From Melastoma dodecandrum (Eukaryota; Streptophyta; Magnoliopsida; Myrtales; Melastomataceae): DNA of 64,000 nt. The translations under genes and the position numbers were made by a program. A model generated the notes under the pieces. It searched no databases and was not told where the DNA came from. It saw nothing but the letters and a program-made list of their open reading frames with translations. Positions 11,612-23,420 of this stretch are shown piece after piece (the first letter of the stretch is position 1; each line of letters starts with the position of its first letter). The stretch covers positions 2,728,001 through 2,792,000 of the forward strand of contig JARUPY010000189.1 in the NCBI GenBank assembly GCA_029817715.1. Direction: 5' to 3'.

Positions 11612-12290
11612 GGTTTATCTCCGAAGGCTCCTCTGCGGGTTTATCTCTAATGGTCCCATAGCAGGACGACGAGATTCTCGTGGTGGTATATTATCCTTGG
11701 AGTTACATTTTCCCAGCGGTCATATTCTACACACAATTTTTCCCGACGGCGGCTATATTCCTCTGTCGACAACATCTCTCCCTCAAGTTTTGTTGGATAA
11801 AATCCATAGGCCTCGATAACTTCAAGAGTGAGGAGCTCCTTCGATAGCGAAGTTTTCGAGCATCTTTTCCTCACTTGATCGACGACGGAGTGTTCTAGAT
11901 CAAGCTTCTATAACAGCCCTGGTGTTCTTTGCCCATCCTCAGAAGACTCTCCAAATCAAGCTTCTACAACAGCCCTGGTGTTCTTCTCCCATCCTCAGAA
12001 GACTCTCCAGATCAAGCTTCTATAGCCTTGGTGATATTCGCCACTTCTAAATACCCGCCGGATCAAGTTCTGCAGTTCCAGCGTCTTCATCAACATACAT
12101 TTCTGAAGCTCCAGCAGATATTTGCCAGAGCTTCAGCTCATCTATATTTTGGATATCTTACGAATATAGAATCAGAGGACTCATGTGCTTCGTCCGTGAC
12201 TAGAGATTAAACTCGTTTTTTTTTTCAATACGACAATTTGTACGTTGCTTAAGGTTTATATACGGACCGTGAGATATTTTTACGTCAACA
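11612..12290 (+). mobile_element. LTR remnant (R-U5-like) with 56-bp tandem repeats
   Basis: The end of this stretch (ATCAGAGGACTCATG, GTGACTAGAGAT, CAATACGACAATTTGTACG, GTCAACA) parallels the end of the LTR at 13074-13835 (ATCAGAGGAATCAC, GTGACTAGAGAT, TAATACGACCATTTGTACG, GTTCACA), pointing to related families. From 11898 a 56-bp unit starting GATCAAGCTTCTATAACAGC is repeated about 2.3 times (11898, 11954, 12010). No target duplication was found. Confidence 0.5.
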
Positions 12291-12638
12291 GTATGACAAT
12301 GTGTATTTGGGAACGATGGGTGGTCGTCTCGATACCCCTCATGTCTGAAGGTTCTCTGTGTATCAAAGGCATGCGGAAGAAAGCAAATAAGTCGATGGGA
12401 TTGTTTCCCTTTTTTCTTCTTTCCTTCTTTTTCTTTTTGTTGAGAAAGGATGTAACCAAGGGGATAAGACTGAAGCCACCCCCAATCAGGATAATTCGGG
12501 TTTTCTATGCAGCAACAAGAAAAAAGGAAATCAAATATTTCTAGCCATCAAATTAAACGCGCATGACTAAATCAGTCGTTGATTTAAATTAGCGAATCAA
12601 AATTAGCAACAAAATTTCCTTTCTCACGAAATCACAAC
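12291..12638. other. Spacer, nothing recognised
   Basis: AT-rich sequence with a poly-T tract (about 12420-12440) and no recognisable coding frame. Confidence 0.35.
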
Positions 12639-13073
12639 ATGCAACACTTGCTATTAGAGCATTCCAGCTCGATATCTCCGGGTGATGTCCATTGTGTACG
12701 AAACGCTTTCTCGAGTTCAACAATGGAAATGGAGGCAATAACGGAGATGCTGCAAGAATTGATGAGGAAGGTAGAGGGTTTTGATTCGAAGTTGGAGAGG
12801 TTGGATTCTCGAGTAGGCGTGGTTGATGGACTCTCACAAGGGAGGTCTAAACGTGGGGAATTTTCAAAAGAAGATGTGGAGTTTGGTCTTCCACCAAGGG
12901 GAATTCCTAGAATGTGGTATGGTGAGAGGGTGACACGACAAACAAAGGTAAAGTTTCTGGTGATCGATGGAACAAAGGTGCAAGAATGGTTGTTTTAGTG
13001 CGACCGTTTATTTAAACTGGATGAGACCCCGTGGAGCATAAGGTCAGTGTAGCTAGCATTGGTGTGGTCAGCT
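12639..13073 (+). pseudogene. Ty3/gypsy chromovirus-type gag fragment
   Basis: The reading frame contains a coiled-coil start (MLQELMRKVEGFDSKLERLD) and then DGTKVQEWLF, a stop at about 12999, and CDRLFKLDETPW. This matches the EWLFRCEQFF..DETP block of chromovirus gag proteins. After a further shift the homology ends where the LTR begins at 13074, so this copy was cut short by that insertion or by later rearrangement. Confidence 0.65.
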
Positions 13074-13835
13074 TGTCTCATATCAAGAATGATATGTTGG
13101 GTCTTATTCAATTTCCACAAAGGGCTATAAACCCAATCATTAAAAAGGGGCTTATGGATTATATATCCAAATCCATGAAATAATATGTTAGGGTCCTATA
13201 AAAGTCACAAGCCCAATTCAAACAAAAGTACTTTGGGCCGAAATAAACCCAAAGTCAAGCCAAATTAAGGCTCAGCCCCTAGCTCGACACTTGGGAAGTT
13301 ACCTAATATGAGATGACCAACTTCCTAATATAAATCGGCCTTGGAGCCCTATAAATAGAGCCATTCTCATTCATTCACAAGGGACATACGGTATACTCAT
13401 AGGTGGAGAGGAGACTCTTGGAGCTCTTGAAAACTCTTGTCGCCTCCCGCTCGCCGAAGCCTTGCTGACGTCCATCGCCCCGGTGTCCTTCTGCAACGCG
13501 CCTTGAAGCTATACCGGATCACGCTCAAAGGCCCCGACAACTTCATCAAGATATCGAAGCTCTGCCCGATCATGCCCAAAGGCTCCGATGACTTCATCAA
13601 GATATTGAAGCTCTGCCGGATCACGCCCATAGTCCCCGACGACTTCGTTAATATTTCATCCCGAAGTTCTACTGAAATTCTACCATAGCTCAGGATCACC
13701 ATTCACAACCGTTATCTTCAAAGATCGAATCAGAGGAATCACTTGTTATATTCGTGACTAGAGATAGAACCCGCTACACATTTTAATACGACCATTTGTA
13801 CGCTGATATTTCCCCGCGAGATTTTAGTGTTCACA
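13074..13835 (+). mobile_element. Solo-type gypsy LTR, family shared with 55240-56092
   Basis: The segment begins TGTCTCATATCAAGAATG and ends TTTTAGTGTTCACA, giving TG...CA ends. It is matched over its whole length, in the opposite orientation, by the LTR at 55240-56092 of the minus-strand gypsy element. A TATAAATAG box lies near 13350, followed by a CATTCACAAGGG stretch that could be the RNA start region. No second LTR or PBS adjoins, and flanks do not show a clear 5-bp duplication, so it is a solo or truncated LTR. Confidence 0.75.
13501..13653 (+). repeat. 51-bp tandem repeat, 3 units, inside the LTR
   Basis: Three 51-bp units encode, in one frame, 17-residue repeats of the type KLCRITPKGPDDFIKIS. 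The sister LTR (55424-55678) has five units of the same repeat. Confidence 0.85.
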
Positions 13836-13845
13836 GTAATATAAT

Positions 13846-14245
13846 ACAAATTGGCTAAAAAGTACGAAACTATTTTGTATAGTACGAACGGGACTCGTAC
13901 TATAGTATGAAACCCGTACGAAGGCCATCGGCCGTTTCGTACTCTAATACGAAATGGTTAAAAAGTACGAAACGTTTTCGTGCTATACGAAATTACTTTG
14001 TATTCAGTACAAAACTAGTTCGTACTTAATACGAACGAGTTTCTACTTAAATACGAAATAGTTTCATACATTTGAAACTATTTCGTACTCCGTAAAAGTT
14101 TCGTACTAGTACGAACTAACTTCGTACTTTTGTACGAAAAGAGGGAGACTTTTCGTATAAAACTATGAAAAGTCGCTATAGTTTGGTAGTCGACGGAATT
14201 ACCCGTGCGAGTAACTTTAGCCTCTTCCTCGTTGACACGCATGAC
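13846..14245. repeat. GTACGAA-rich palindromic repeat, copy A
   Basis: Dense GTACGAA/TTCGTAC words in both orientations make this stretch self-complementary. It ends with GTCGACGGAATTACC and GTGCGAGTAACTTTAG. A shorter copy with the same end (CTCGACGAAATCACC, GTGCGAGTAACTTTAG) lies at 56140-56400 in the same orientation. No ORF is present. Probably a non-autonomous element; borders uncertain. Confidence 0.6.
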
Positions 14246-17200
14246 CCTGAGGAAGGAGAATATAATATCCCAAATTTTGGATTGCAAACACTGGGGACGA
14301 ACCAGTGATTTTCAATTAGGTCAAGGCTAATTTGGAAAGTTGATGTCCGATTCACCTAAAAAGTAAGATAGTAAACTCATTTCCTTATCTTTTTATAAAA
14401 TCATGTCTTTCTTAGAATATGTTTATAGACAAAATTTTAACATCTACAAATGCCCCCACTTTAATTCGTTCCTCATATGCACTATTTGATGCAGATAGGA
14501 TAGAATTAAAGTATTTTCTTTTGAACCATGGCCAATCTTTTCCGTGTATGAAGACATTTGTTTTGTTTCGTCATGGAATTATAGTCCGCGTTGGATGATG
14601 TTTACATGTCTGTACCTTCATCCAGGGAGGACTCAGTACACTAAACAATCCTTGTAGATACAAATTTATGAATGTATCTCTTGCTACCTGAGACTCTGGG
14701 ACGGCATATATTGGGAGAAAGATGAACAGCCAAAGGGTTATATGGGAAGGCATAATTTCTTTTCCTTGCCACTGAAGGCGAAAGTATTAGTTTCTTTTGT
14801 GGGCTTCGTTTCGAACAGATGGAGAAACCTTCATTTATTCGAGAGCAACGTCAGGCAAACCTCAACAAGTGCGTGATATGCATTTCGCCATAGGCAAGTT
14901 GTTAGGGTGAGAGTGAGCAGGTAGCTCATGCACCCAGTGAGTTGCAACCCAAGGCAAATTTATCAGCTCAAGGAGGCACAATACTCTTACACCTCTGGTT
15001 ATGGTAAGGTTTGTGTCTGTGGTCACATGGCCGCCTGCGGAGCTTAAAGTCTGCCGCTCTTCCTCTGGACATGTGGCTAGTTGACATCTCCGACAAGACA
15101 TTTGCATGTATTCTGGTGTTGGCCCTCTCGTGCCACTATTCACTGTCACCAGAAAACGCTCGCTTTTATTTGAATTTTCTTAGCAAAGCCGCCTTTCATT
15201 TGTCTAAAATTATATGGCCGGTCGATTTTCCCAATTGTAAAAAAAATTGTCACTAAAGTGGTTATTGCCTTTTCCCTCCCGATTCTCGAGCATTTGATGG
15301 TGAAGGAGTATTGCAACGGTGAAAATCCCACATGACATTCCTAATTGGCTGTCTAAACACAACACTGTCTTCTCCTTGAAGAATGTCTGCTGTCAGGCAA
15401 ATCTGCTTTCCTATTTTTTTCTTTTAAATGTGAGAAATCAATTTTAATTTCACGAGATCCAGACAAACATCATCCGATACAGATTTTGGACATCGAGGGT
15501 GATCCTTAGTTTGTCCCCATATCAACTAACATTTAATTCTAGCGGCGTAAAGCCACCAATTTTATTATCTGATCACCTTATCACCTACGGATATAAGAAC
15601 GGTGCGCACACATCCCGAATTTCCTGTATAATGAAGTCGCAACGGATACATCTAATCCCAATTTCTTCATCTAATCTCCCATCGTGATCTCCGCGACGAC
15701 ACGGATCGTGCTCATACTTTTCACCTTCGACCTTCCTTGTAGCATTATTAAGATCCTCAGCATGCTTGATTTCTTCCTCAAAATCTTTACGACAATTGGC
15801 GAACTCTCTCCAAAGTCCCTACAACTCAAGTTCTTTGGAACTTTTTTTGGGAACTATGTCATCTCCCTATTCGAACAGCCGGTTTGTGATCTTGGGGCGA
15901 CTTTGTTCTCCCTTAGGACGAATTTCTCCCTTCTTCTCCTTCTCGATACTCGCCTTTCCCTGCTTTCTCTGCTTAGTCCTTGCTAGCCTCGGCGTATTTC
16001 ATTCGTACATGTGTTCCACACACGTATGTACATATATATAATATAATTTTCTTTTTGAAGCCTGCATTGATATTTGGTTGGAATAGATATCTCCCATTCT
16101 TTGTCTTTTTATTTATTTTCCCAAAACAAGGTTATATTCCATAATGAATTTATTTTATTTTCTCTGGACAATATCTTCTCCTTTGTCAGAATAATCATAG
16201 GGCACCCTCTTATCTCCAATTTTGTTTTATTCCCAATTATAAAGAAATTCCTCGTCAATTTTATGCCACTTTCCCCAAATAATATCCTCGACCTCCTCTT
16301 CCTTTAAGATGTTTTTGGGTGAAAATCGAGAAACTTTCATACAAAATATTTGTATTGTACGGAATCTTTCACCTCCAATTCATATTTTTACCTTAAACGC
16401 GGCAACTTAATATTCCGAGCATAATACTCTTTCCTTTTCTTTCTAATCTTTCAGGATAAGATCGTTAAAACAAAGAGAAGATGGGCAGTTTCGGGGCATC
16501 CCAAGGATCACGTTCGCCCATGTCGTGTTTGGTGTTTGCCAGGAGCTGACGATTATTGGGTCCAGTCCAGTTTTTAATTCATGAGCAGCGCAGGCAACAC
16601 GGTCGATTAGAGCAATGAGTTTGATGCGGTTGGGTTGGTGAAAGTAAGAAAGTCTTTGTTGGGTATGTCCGAAGAGTCCTCTGATAAGGACAAGAGAAGA
16701 AACAGCAAATTTTTTACCCACAACCAAACCAAGCCTCTAAAATATTAATAATCCGGGCATTATCTTCAATCTTGTGAAGGGTAATTTATTTCTTGAAATC
16801 TTGGCCGTAAGTTAAGCCAAATTTGAGGAAACTCAATATTTAGGAATGAATAATTGGGGTCGATTACCACAATTAAAACCTTCCAATATATATTGCTTAC
16901 GCAGCATCATAAATAATAAGAGTGCGATGGTATGTTATTACTGTTCTCGTTTTTGCTCTTTAGGTTGCTCATATTTTCTTTTCTCCATTTCTATCCCTGA
17001 TCATATTTGGCAGATTCTTACGTTTCTTTTTTTTTTTTTACAGTGAAGCCGTGCAACCCCCATTATACTTCATGCTGAAGCATCGCTTGGAGTGTTCAAA
17101 GCATATATCCTTTCCTTGTGTGTTTGCAGTTACGTTGCTCTCACTTTTTTTTTTTTGCATAACCTCTTCCATTACATTTGAAGATTTCTTCTTTCTGACT

Positions 17201-17327
17201 CTTTTGGTCTGCATCTTTTTTTTTCATAAGTTCCGGCCACCGAATCCAAGTCTTATTTCATCCTCAAAAAGTCTTTTGAAAGCCCAACTCGTTCTCCGTG
17301 AACAAGAAGTTTGGAACGGTAGGAGAC
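14246..17327. other. About 3 kb with no recognisable gene
   Basis: Only short frames occur on either strand (for example 14862-15149 minus, 15684-15986 plus, 16443-16727 minus), and none shows a family I recognise. A word shared with 56094 (AATATGTTTATAGACAAAAT) lies near 14415. Pyrimidine-rich tracts (about 15890-15970, 17020-17040 and 17145-17230) are conspicuous. It is probably old, decayed repeat sequence. Confidence 0.4.
17323..17327. repeat. Target-site duplication GAGAC (left)
   Basis: GAGAC immediately precedes the TGTTGAGG terminus at 17328 and recurs at 19237-19241. Confidence 0.75.
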
Positions 17328-19236
17328 TGTTGAGGTGTTTTGATGATGAGCAATGACCTTCTGCAAAGCAGAAATCAACCCTCGTAAGGAAATATTTTTG
17401 TAATTAATAATTAATTACGAAATTAAGTGGGAATATTCCATGAGAATTATCCAATATGATCAGGTTAATTATCTGATTGAAATCATTGCCAAAGAAATAA
17501 ATTAGAATAATATATTTCCATTGAAGGAAATATAATCTTCTATTTATGGTAAGGTTCTACAAGGTTGTCTCCAACCTTCTGTGATTCCATCCGATCACCA
17601 AGAACCACTCCCGAGGATGTTTATCCACGTCATCTGTCTAGATACATTCACTTAAGTATCTTGAACAGAATGATATCGATTTTAATCATTAAGGAAGTTA
17701 ATCTTTGATTATTTCCATTTGTAGAAGGCTGCTGACAAACCAGAACCTTCTGTAACGCAATATTCGTGGAAACAATCATCAAATCATTGTTAATCTGATT
17801 TGATACGTTTACCTAAAGAATATATGCCTAGTGCAACGTATTTGTAAATTAAATATTGTATTATAATATAATCTTTTACTTTCCTTGTTCTACAGAAGGT
17901 TGATTCGTCAGATTACCTTCTACACTTAGCATTTTTGTCTTTGTGTATAAATAGGACATTAGTTCATGCTTTCAGAAATGTACGAAAAACATAGAGGAAC
18001 GAATCTTTCTTGTATTATGATAGCGTAAGGTTTTAGATTCGAGTTTTGTCAGTCACACACGAGGGACGCTACCTGCAGAAGGCTGTATCGTTGGTGAAGC
18101 TTTCTGGGAGAGTGACTCGAGGGCTCGAGGGACTCGGTTGAAAGCTGCAGGAGACGTTGTTGGAAGCGTGTCGACGTGGGCAACGTGCAGTGGGCCGGAG
18201 AGAAAGGCTGAACCTTGGGAGCACAGAAGGTGAGGGACTGACCAGCTTCTATTGTGTAATGTTCTGTGTGCAGGAGAAGCCTAGAGCAAAGGCGTTGTGT
18301 ATGCTCGAGAAGCCTAGAGCAAAGGCGTTGTGTATGCTCGGAGAAGCCTTGTGCAAGGGCGTTGTGTTTGCATAGTCGCTATCTCGAGGAGATCGTGCAG
18401 GTCGTGTGGAGCAGCCGGAGAGAACATCCATCCTTGGACAGAGGTCGTTGTATGCCTGCGTAGGGTTCGCTACGTGCTCGCGTGGGGTACACCACGAAGT
18501 CGTTGTCCTTGAGAGGATTGCGCATTGGTTACTTTGTTAGTCATACTAACGTGTGCACTGAGTTACTGTAGTGCAGAACCTTCGGGTCTGTACAACTTAC
18601 TGTAGTGCAGAACCTTCGGGTCTGTGAATCTACTTCAGTGTAGAGCCTTACGGTCTGTGCTTACCTCAAGTCATTTCTATACGGACCATTTTGGTTTGTT
18701 AAAAATTGACACACTCTTGGTACAGAACCTTCTGGTCTGTGCTCTTCCACTCGGAGTTCTACGGTACAGAACCTTCTGGTCTGTGCTCTTCCACTCCGAG
18801 TTCTACGGTACAGAACCTTCTGGTCTGTACTCTTCCACTCAGAGTTCTACGGTACAGAACCTTCTGGTCTTTGCCGTGTAACAAGTTCTACTGTACAGAA
18901 CCTTCTGGTCTGTGCTCTACCACTCATACTTCTACAGTGCAGAACTTTCTGATTAGCTCTGTTTGCTATCAATTGTGTAATCTGTATTGAGATACATTTG
19001 AGTGGAAACCATCCAAGTTTCTGGGTGAAGAGTGGAGTAGGCAATTTGCCAAACCACTATAAAAAGCTTTGTGTCCAATCAAACATTTTGCGAACACAAT
19101 CAAACGTTCTGTTGTACAGAAACCTATCTAAGGTTCTGTGTTACAGAAACTTCCTTCCGTTGCGGGGTAAAACAAAAGAGCGTTAAAATCCGAATTTGGA
19201 GATTAACACTAATTCACCCCCCCTCTTAGTATAACA
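17328..19236 (+). mobile_element. Solo copia-type LTR (SIRE/Maximus-like), 1.9 kb
   Basis: It starts TGTTGAGGTGTTTTG and ends CTTAGTATAACA, with identical 5-bp flanks GAGAC, which is what a solo LTR left by unequal recombination looks like. The AATTCACCCCCCCTCTTAG-type motif just before its end recalls the 3' part of SIRE-type plant copia LTRs (from memory). A TGTATAAATAGGAC box near 17945 is a good TATA candidate in the plus orientation. No internal domain is present. It contains the 44-bp array at 18721 and a roughly 32-bp triplication (GAAGCCTAGAGCAAAGGCG and variants) near 18276-18360. Confidence 0.7.
18565..18960 (+). repeat. 44-bp tandem array with AGAACCTTCTGG cores
   Basis: Units start at 18721, 18765, 18809, 18853 and about 18894. 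Less regular copies lie before (about 18575 and 18608) and after (about 18935). Each unit begins with a TACAGAACCTTCTGGTCTGT-type core, and the spacer CTCTTCCACTC..GAGTTCTACGG is repeated too. Each core includes GAAnnTTC, the dimeric half of a heat-shock element, although a third GAA unit is missing. Confidence 0.85.
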
Positions 19237-19241
19237 GAGAC
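19237..19241. repeat. Target-site duplication GAGAC (right)
   Basis: Matches 17323-17327 across the solo LTR. Confidence 0.75.
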
Positions 19242-19558
19242 CAAAACGACAAAACAGCCTCCTTTCTTTATCTGTCGTAACCTTTTATTTGAACGATCTC
19301 ACCCTTTGCAGCTTCCTATATAACATTGAGCTCCATTTTTTTATAGCGCGTGGGGCATCGCTTGACAAGATTGGAACTCCATCAATTAAAGCAATATTGC
19401 TCACGTCCCGGTGCTCCGCATGTGGTTTTTAGCATGATTCACGTTATTATTTCACAATTTCGTCCAAAAGTATACTTCGTGTACTTTAAAAATCACTTTT
19501 GCAACTTGTATAATATGTTTCTCATAAAAATACTCTCCATTGCTTTTCTCCGAAGGGT

Positions 19559-21841
19559 ATGGTTCACTTCTCAAAGAAAATCATCTCCAATCGCAGATTT
19601 CTTTGTATCTCGGAGTATAAAGTCAACTGTGACGAGGGCACACTACAGCTATTGTTACTTCGATCGATTCAAACTTATGTCCCAACACGGCTTAAATTTA
19701 TCGACTAACGAGATCGTCCGAGTCAACTATCAGAGAAAGTCCTACAGATTCTCCTCTATCAAACGCCTGGATGCTGAAACCGCTTTCATATTTGCGTCTT
19801 CAACGTCCATTCCTCTACCACTGGGAAGAAATATCATTGTAGGGACACATATTGGAGCTCCATATTCCGTGTGTGCGGCGAGGATGTTCTATCTCGCTAT
19901 AAGGCTACGCTCGTGGAGACCGGAATTTTAAATCCCCTTTATTGTTCACGTTGTAGCTATGATCGGGATTCGGATATAATCCGCGCTTTTATTGAGGCAT
20001 GCAATCTAGAATTGAATACCTTAGAAACATCCCGTGGAACTATTTCGATTTCCCTATGGGATTTATATAGGCTTGGTGGATTATCTAATCATGGAGAATG
20101 CTACAAAGAAGTAATTCCAGCCTCGGACGAATTTAAGACTCTCCCTAAGAGCTGTCAACATCTATTTATGGCATTTTTGCATCTCCACGAATCAAAGCAT
20201 GGTAAAACGATTGTGCAAACCACGACTTGGATTGACTTCCGGTATAGAGGCGCTATAAGATATTATCGGCCGAAGCGTTCATCTAAAAAGCAGTCTTATG
20301 ATAATACCACTCGGAATTCAGAAGGGCCAATTCCGCAAGCGTCTCCGTGGAGTGATGTCACATAGGGGGTACGTGAAGACTTAAAAATTGAGGCCGAAGA
20401 ATTGTCATCGGTATACCTTGCTGCCCTTATTTCTTGTTGGCTATGCATTTTCATATTCCCGAACAAAGACGCACTCCTACGTCCCGAGACATTCTTAGGT
20501 ATCCAGCTTAATAGCCACCGGAAGATGTTTTAGTATGGCGATTCCCGTACTAGCGACTCTATATCGGGGTTTGAATGAAATCTCCAAGAAGGCTGAAACT
20601 TCTAAAGTATGCTTTCCAATTCACTATTTATATGCATGATTAGCACTTTACTTCCGAACTCATCACTCAGTTCCCGACTTACCTCCTGGACCTCCCATGG
20701 TGAGATACTCTGGCGAAGGCCGCGCACGTTATGACAAGCGTGAAGCTCGAAAATATATCCATAGCGGAGCAAATATCCACTGGCGTAGCAATCTCCTTAC
20801 TAAGAAGGGCGATCTTCTGTTAAAAGACGACTCTGAATTAAAGGATCCAGTCTTGAGTTTTTTTCTAAGTGTTCGCTTTTGTTACCTGACATTACACCGC
20901 GAAGATCATTTTATTGCTGAACCATATAATCCAGCTAATTTTAGTGGTCAGTTTGGCTTCTGTCAAGACATCCCTCTCGTCCCCAAAGACAACATTCGAT
21001 CATTTTCCCTAGAAGAAGGCTTGGCTCTTTAGAATCATTCTACGCAATTAAGAAACGGCTCCCAACTCTATATCCCTATTGCACCCAACGAACCGTTGAG
21101 TTATATGACCACGCAATTTCAAGAATGGTGGGAACTAAATCATGATGGCTATCTCTTACGTGGACTCGAAGTACTCGTCACCGAAAATCGTCCTCGCCCA
21201 CAAACAGACAGCGATACTCGCGAGACATCAATTCAGAAAGAATTCACTCATGTAGCTTCGTTAAAAGGATTAGCGGCACTCAGTATATGGAGTCCATTCT
21301 CACTTCTTCTTATTTATTGTAATTACTACTCTATAATCGTTCCTTCTCCTCTTCCTTTTTTAGAAGATTCCTTCGAGGATTCAGATGAAACTTATTTCAA
21401 ATGGAAAAGGCGTCGTCAAGATATATCCGACGATGTTACGGCAACTTTCAAACAATCGGTGAATGTTTAATTTTATTCAGTTTCCTTCAAAATCGTTACT
21501 TATGCTCTCTCCTTTTTTTACAGTCTCCGACACTGGAGATAAAAGATGGGGACAAGATACCTTTGAAGCAGGATAGCTTAGCTTGTGATGGACAACTTAT
21601 CCTCTTAACAGAAACTTCTACTCGCACGACCTCATCGAAAATGTGCTATTAATATGTGGGAGGAAGTTAAGGAGATGACTGCCAAACGTCGCTCGAGAAG
21701 GGTCAGACAATTACTGAAACGACCTGACAAATTTTAAATTTTTGTCGGTCAAGACGGTCGTAGTTGACCGGTCAACACAGCGGAAACGACTAATTTTGAA
21801 CCGCTATCGGGGCATCAATTGCTGACTTGTTCCATAATTAT
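19559..21841 (+). pseudogene. Plant mobile domain (PMD) protein pseudogene, 5' part
   Basis: A frame from the ATG at 19559 reads MVHFSKKIISNRRFL, EYKVNCDEGTLQ, then (past two stops) DRPSQLSEKVLQILLYQTPG, TGKKYHCRDTYWSSIF and VCGEDVLSRYKATLVETGIL. It continues through YDRDSDIIRAFIEACN, ISISLWDLYRLGGLSNHGEC and VIPASDEF to 20365. More pieces follow: 20377-20520 (EDLKIEAEELSSVYLAALIS), 20534-21032 (MAIPVLATLYRGLNEISKKA, FGFCQDIPLVPKDNIRSFSL) and 21096-21470 (FQEWWELNHDGYL). This order is that of plant PMD (aminotransferase-like) proteins, whose Arabidopsis members MAIL1 and MAIN act in nuclear gene silencing; many others are carried by transposons. Stops and frameshifts show it is dead. It continues at 31414 beyond nested insertions. 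Confidence 0.75.
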
Positions 21842-22809
21842 GCACCACGTGTCCTTTTCCAATCCGTTTCTCTACAACACTAAAATAATAATCCCCATTT
21901 GGGGTTAGCGATAATTCACTGAGTACGCCATCGATGCACAAACGAAAACCGTGAGACTCTAAACATTCCTAACGTGTATTTTGAAAACCCTTATGTACAT
22001 GCATACACGGAATGAAACAGGACAAGCAAATACCAATAACGTCCGCACTGCATTCATTCTGATAAAAATATAGATCACGCAGTAAGATGTAATCGAGAAG
22101 ATAGCAACTCCCTCAACCCCTCTGGCCAACAGTATCAACACTCCGAACGGTGCCAGGACCACCGAAGTGCGTCCCCACCCTCTCCTCCGGGAGCGCCCGA
22201 GTAACGGCAGCAGTTGCGACCGCGAGTGGCGCCACCTCCCCGTTTTCCTCCGACACAATGTCGGGTATACACCACAAAACACCCAGCCAAAACTCTGTCC
22301 ATCTTACATTAACTCAGGGCCTCGACTTCGCAGCAGATGATTGAAGTTCTCGCTAACCGAACAGTATGTTTCTCTGGCGTGACTGGTCTAGGTTGATTGA
22401 CGGCGGCCAGCTCGTCTCACCAAAACGAAGGACACCTCAAAGTTAACCGGAACCCAGACACTGTCGACCGAAGTCGGACGTAACCGGTCCAATCCGGGAC
22501 CACCAGGCGCCTGCTCTTTGAGTCAACCAGACCGTCCGTCGCACAGCCCCCAGCCACCGCCAACCCAATCCTGCAGATCACACACAGCGAGGCCCTGCAC
22601 CACTTCCAGTCCGAACCAACCTCACCAACCACCACTCTCTCGATCCAGCCATCACAAAAAGCAAGTCTCGCACAGCTTCCAGCCAGAACAGCAACCACCG
22701 GGTGCACTCGCACACATTTCCGCATAATACTCAGGAATAAGCCTCGCACACTTTCAGCCGGAATAAACCTCATCAGACATACGCGCGCACCCAGCAATCA
22801 TCCCAACCC
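21841..22809 (-). mobile_element. Gypsy-type LTR, U5-side half (split by the copia element)
   Basis: Together with 30096-31413 this forms one LTR-like unit of about 2.3 kb read on the minus strand. Its start (minus strand at 31413) is TGTAACGACCCGAATTTTAG, a terminus common in plant Ty3/gypsy LTRs. Its end near 21841 is GTGGTGCA. AATTAT lies on both sides (21836-21841 and 31413-31418), consistent with a 5-bp target duplication, although the exact register is off by one base. The copia element at 22810-30090 is inserted in it. It appears to be a solo LTR inserted in the PMD pseudogene. Confidence 0.6.
22805..22809. repeat. Target-site duplication AACCC (left)
   Basis: AACCC immediately precedes the copia LTR terminus and recurs at 30091-30095. 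Confidence 0.9.
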
Positions 22810-23407
22810 TGTTAGAAATTCACGCAATCACAGAAATAACAAACAAAGAAAACAGCGGAAGACTGGATCGATTACGCGGGTTTACGGTCACCGAGAAAGA
22901 TCAAGGAAAAGTAGACGTACCCGTATTCGCCACGTTCGCCATACCGTAAACCTGATGATTGTAACCTGGCGGCGTAGATCTTCTTCCCCTTTTCCTTCCC
23001 GTGCGGCTGCTCTCGATGGAGGAGGCCAAATAAAACAAACTGACGATCTGTCTTTCTGTCAGGGTGATTAACCCAGATATAAGGAAAACCTAATAAAGGA
23101 TTTCCTTTATGAAATGCCAGTTTTGCCCCTTAGTTAATTATTTGAAGGACAGGGGAAGGGACCTATCCGTAATATACCGTAGCCTATGTCCTATCCATCA
23201 ATGGACCATAGGTTATAAAATGGTCTACACCCAACCGTAAGCCACATTAGATAAACGAGATGCGCATATCCCAATGACTTATGGGATTTCATGCATTGTC
23301 TTTATGCCACAACCTGTTTTATAAAATATAGTTTAATAAAGTAAAATAAGTAAAAGAAAATTAAAATAAACAATTAATGGAAGCCCAAAAATCGGAAATT
23401 TCTAACA
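22810..23407 (-). repeat. Copia 3' LTR
   Basis: Begins TGTTAGAAATTCACGC and ends GGAAATTTCTAACA in plus coordinates, giving inverted TGTTAGAAATT/AATTTCTAACA tips. It is 598 bp and nearly identical to 29493-30090. Confidence 0.95.
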
Positions 23408-23420
23408 TTCTCCCACTTGG
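23408..23420 (-). other. Copia polypurine tract
   Basis: CCAAGTGGGAGAA on the minus strand abuts the 3' LTR, the expected site of plus-strand priming. Confidence 0.8.

Noticed and set aside
13186..13835. LTR starting at TGTTAGGGTCC (13186)
   Set aside because: Homology with the minus-strand LTR at 55240-56092 extends about 110 bp further left to TGTCTCATATC at 13074.
16443..16727. 94-codon minus-strand frame as a real gene
   Set aside because: No recognised motif, no splice context, surrounded by non-coding sequence.
18565..18960. CRISPR-like array
   Set aside because: Units are head-to-tail repeats without unique spacers, inside a plant LTR.
19350..19931. 193-codon plus-strand frame
   Set aside because: Shadow of the PMD pseudogene, whose recognisable reading lies in another frame (from 19559) with two stops.
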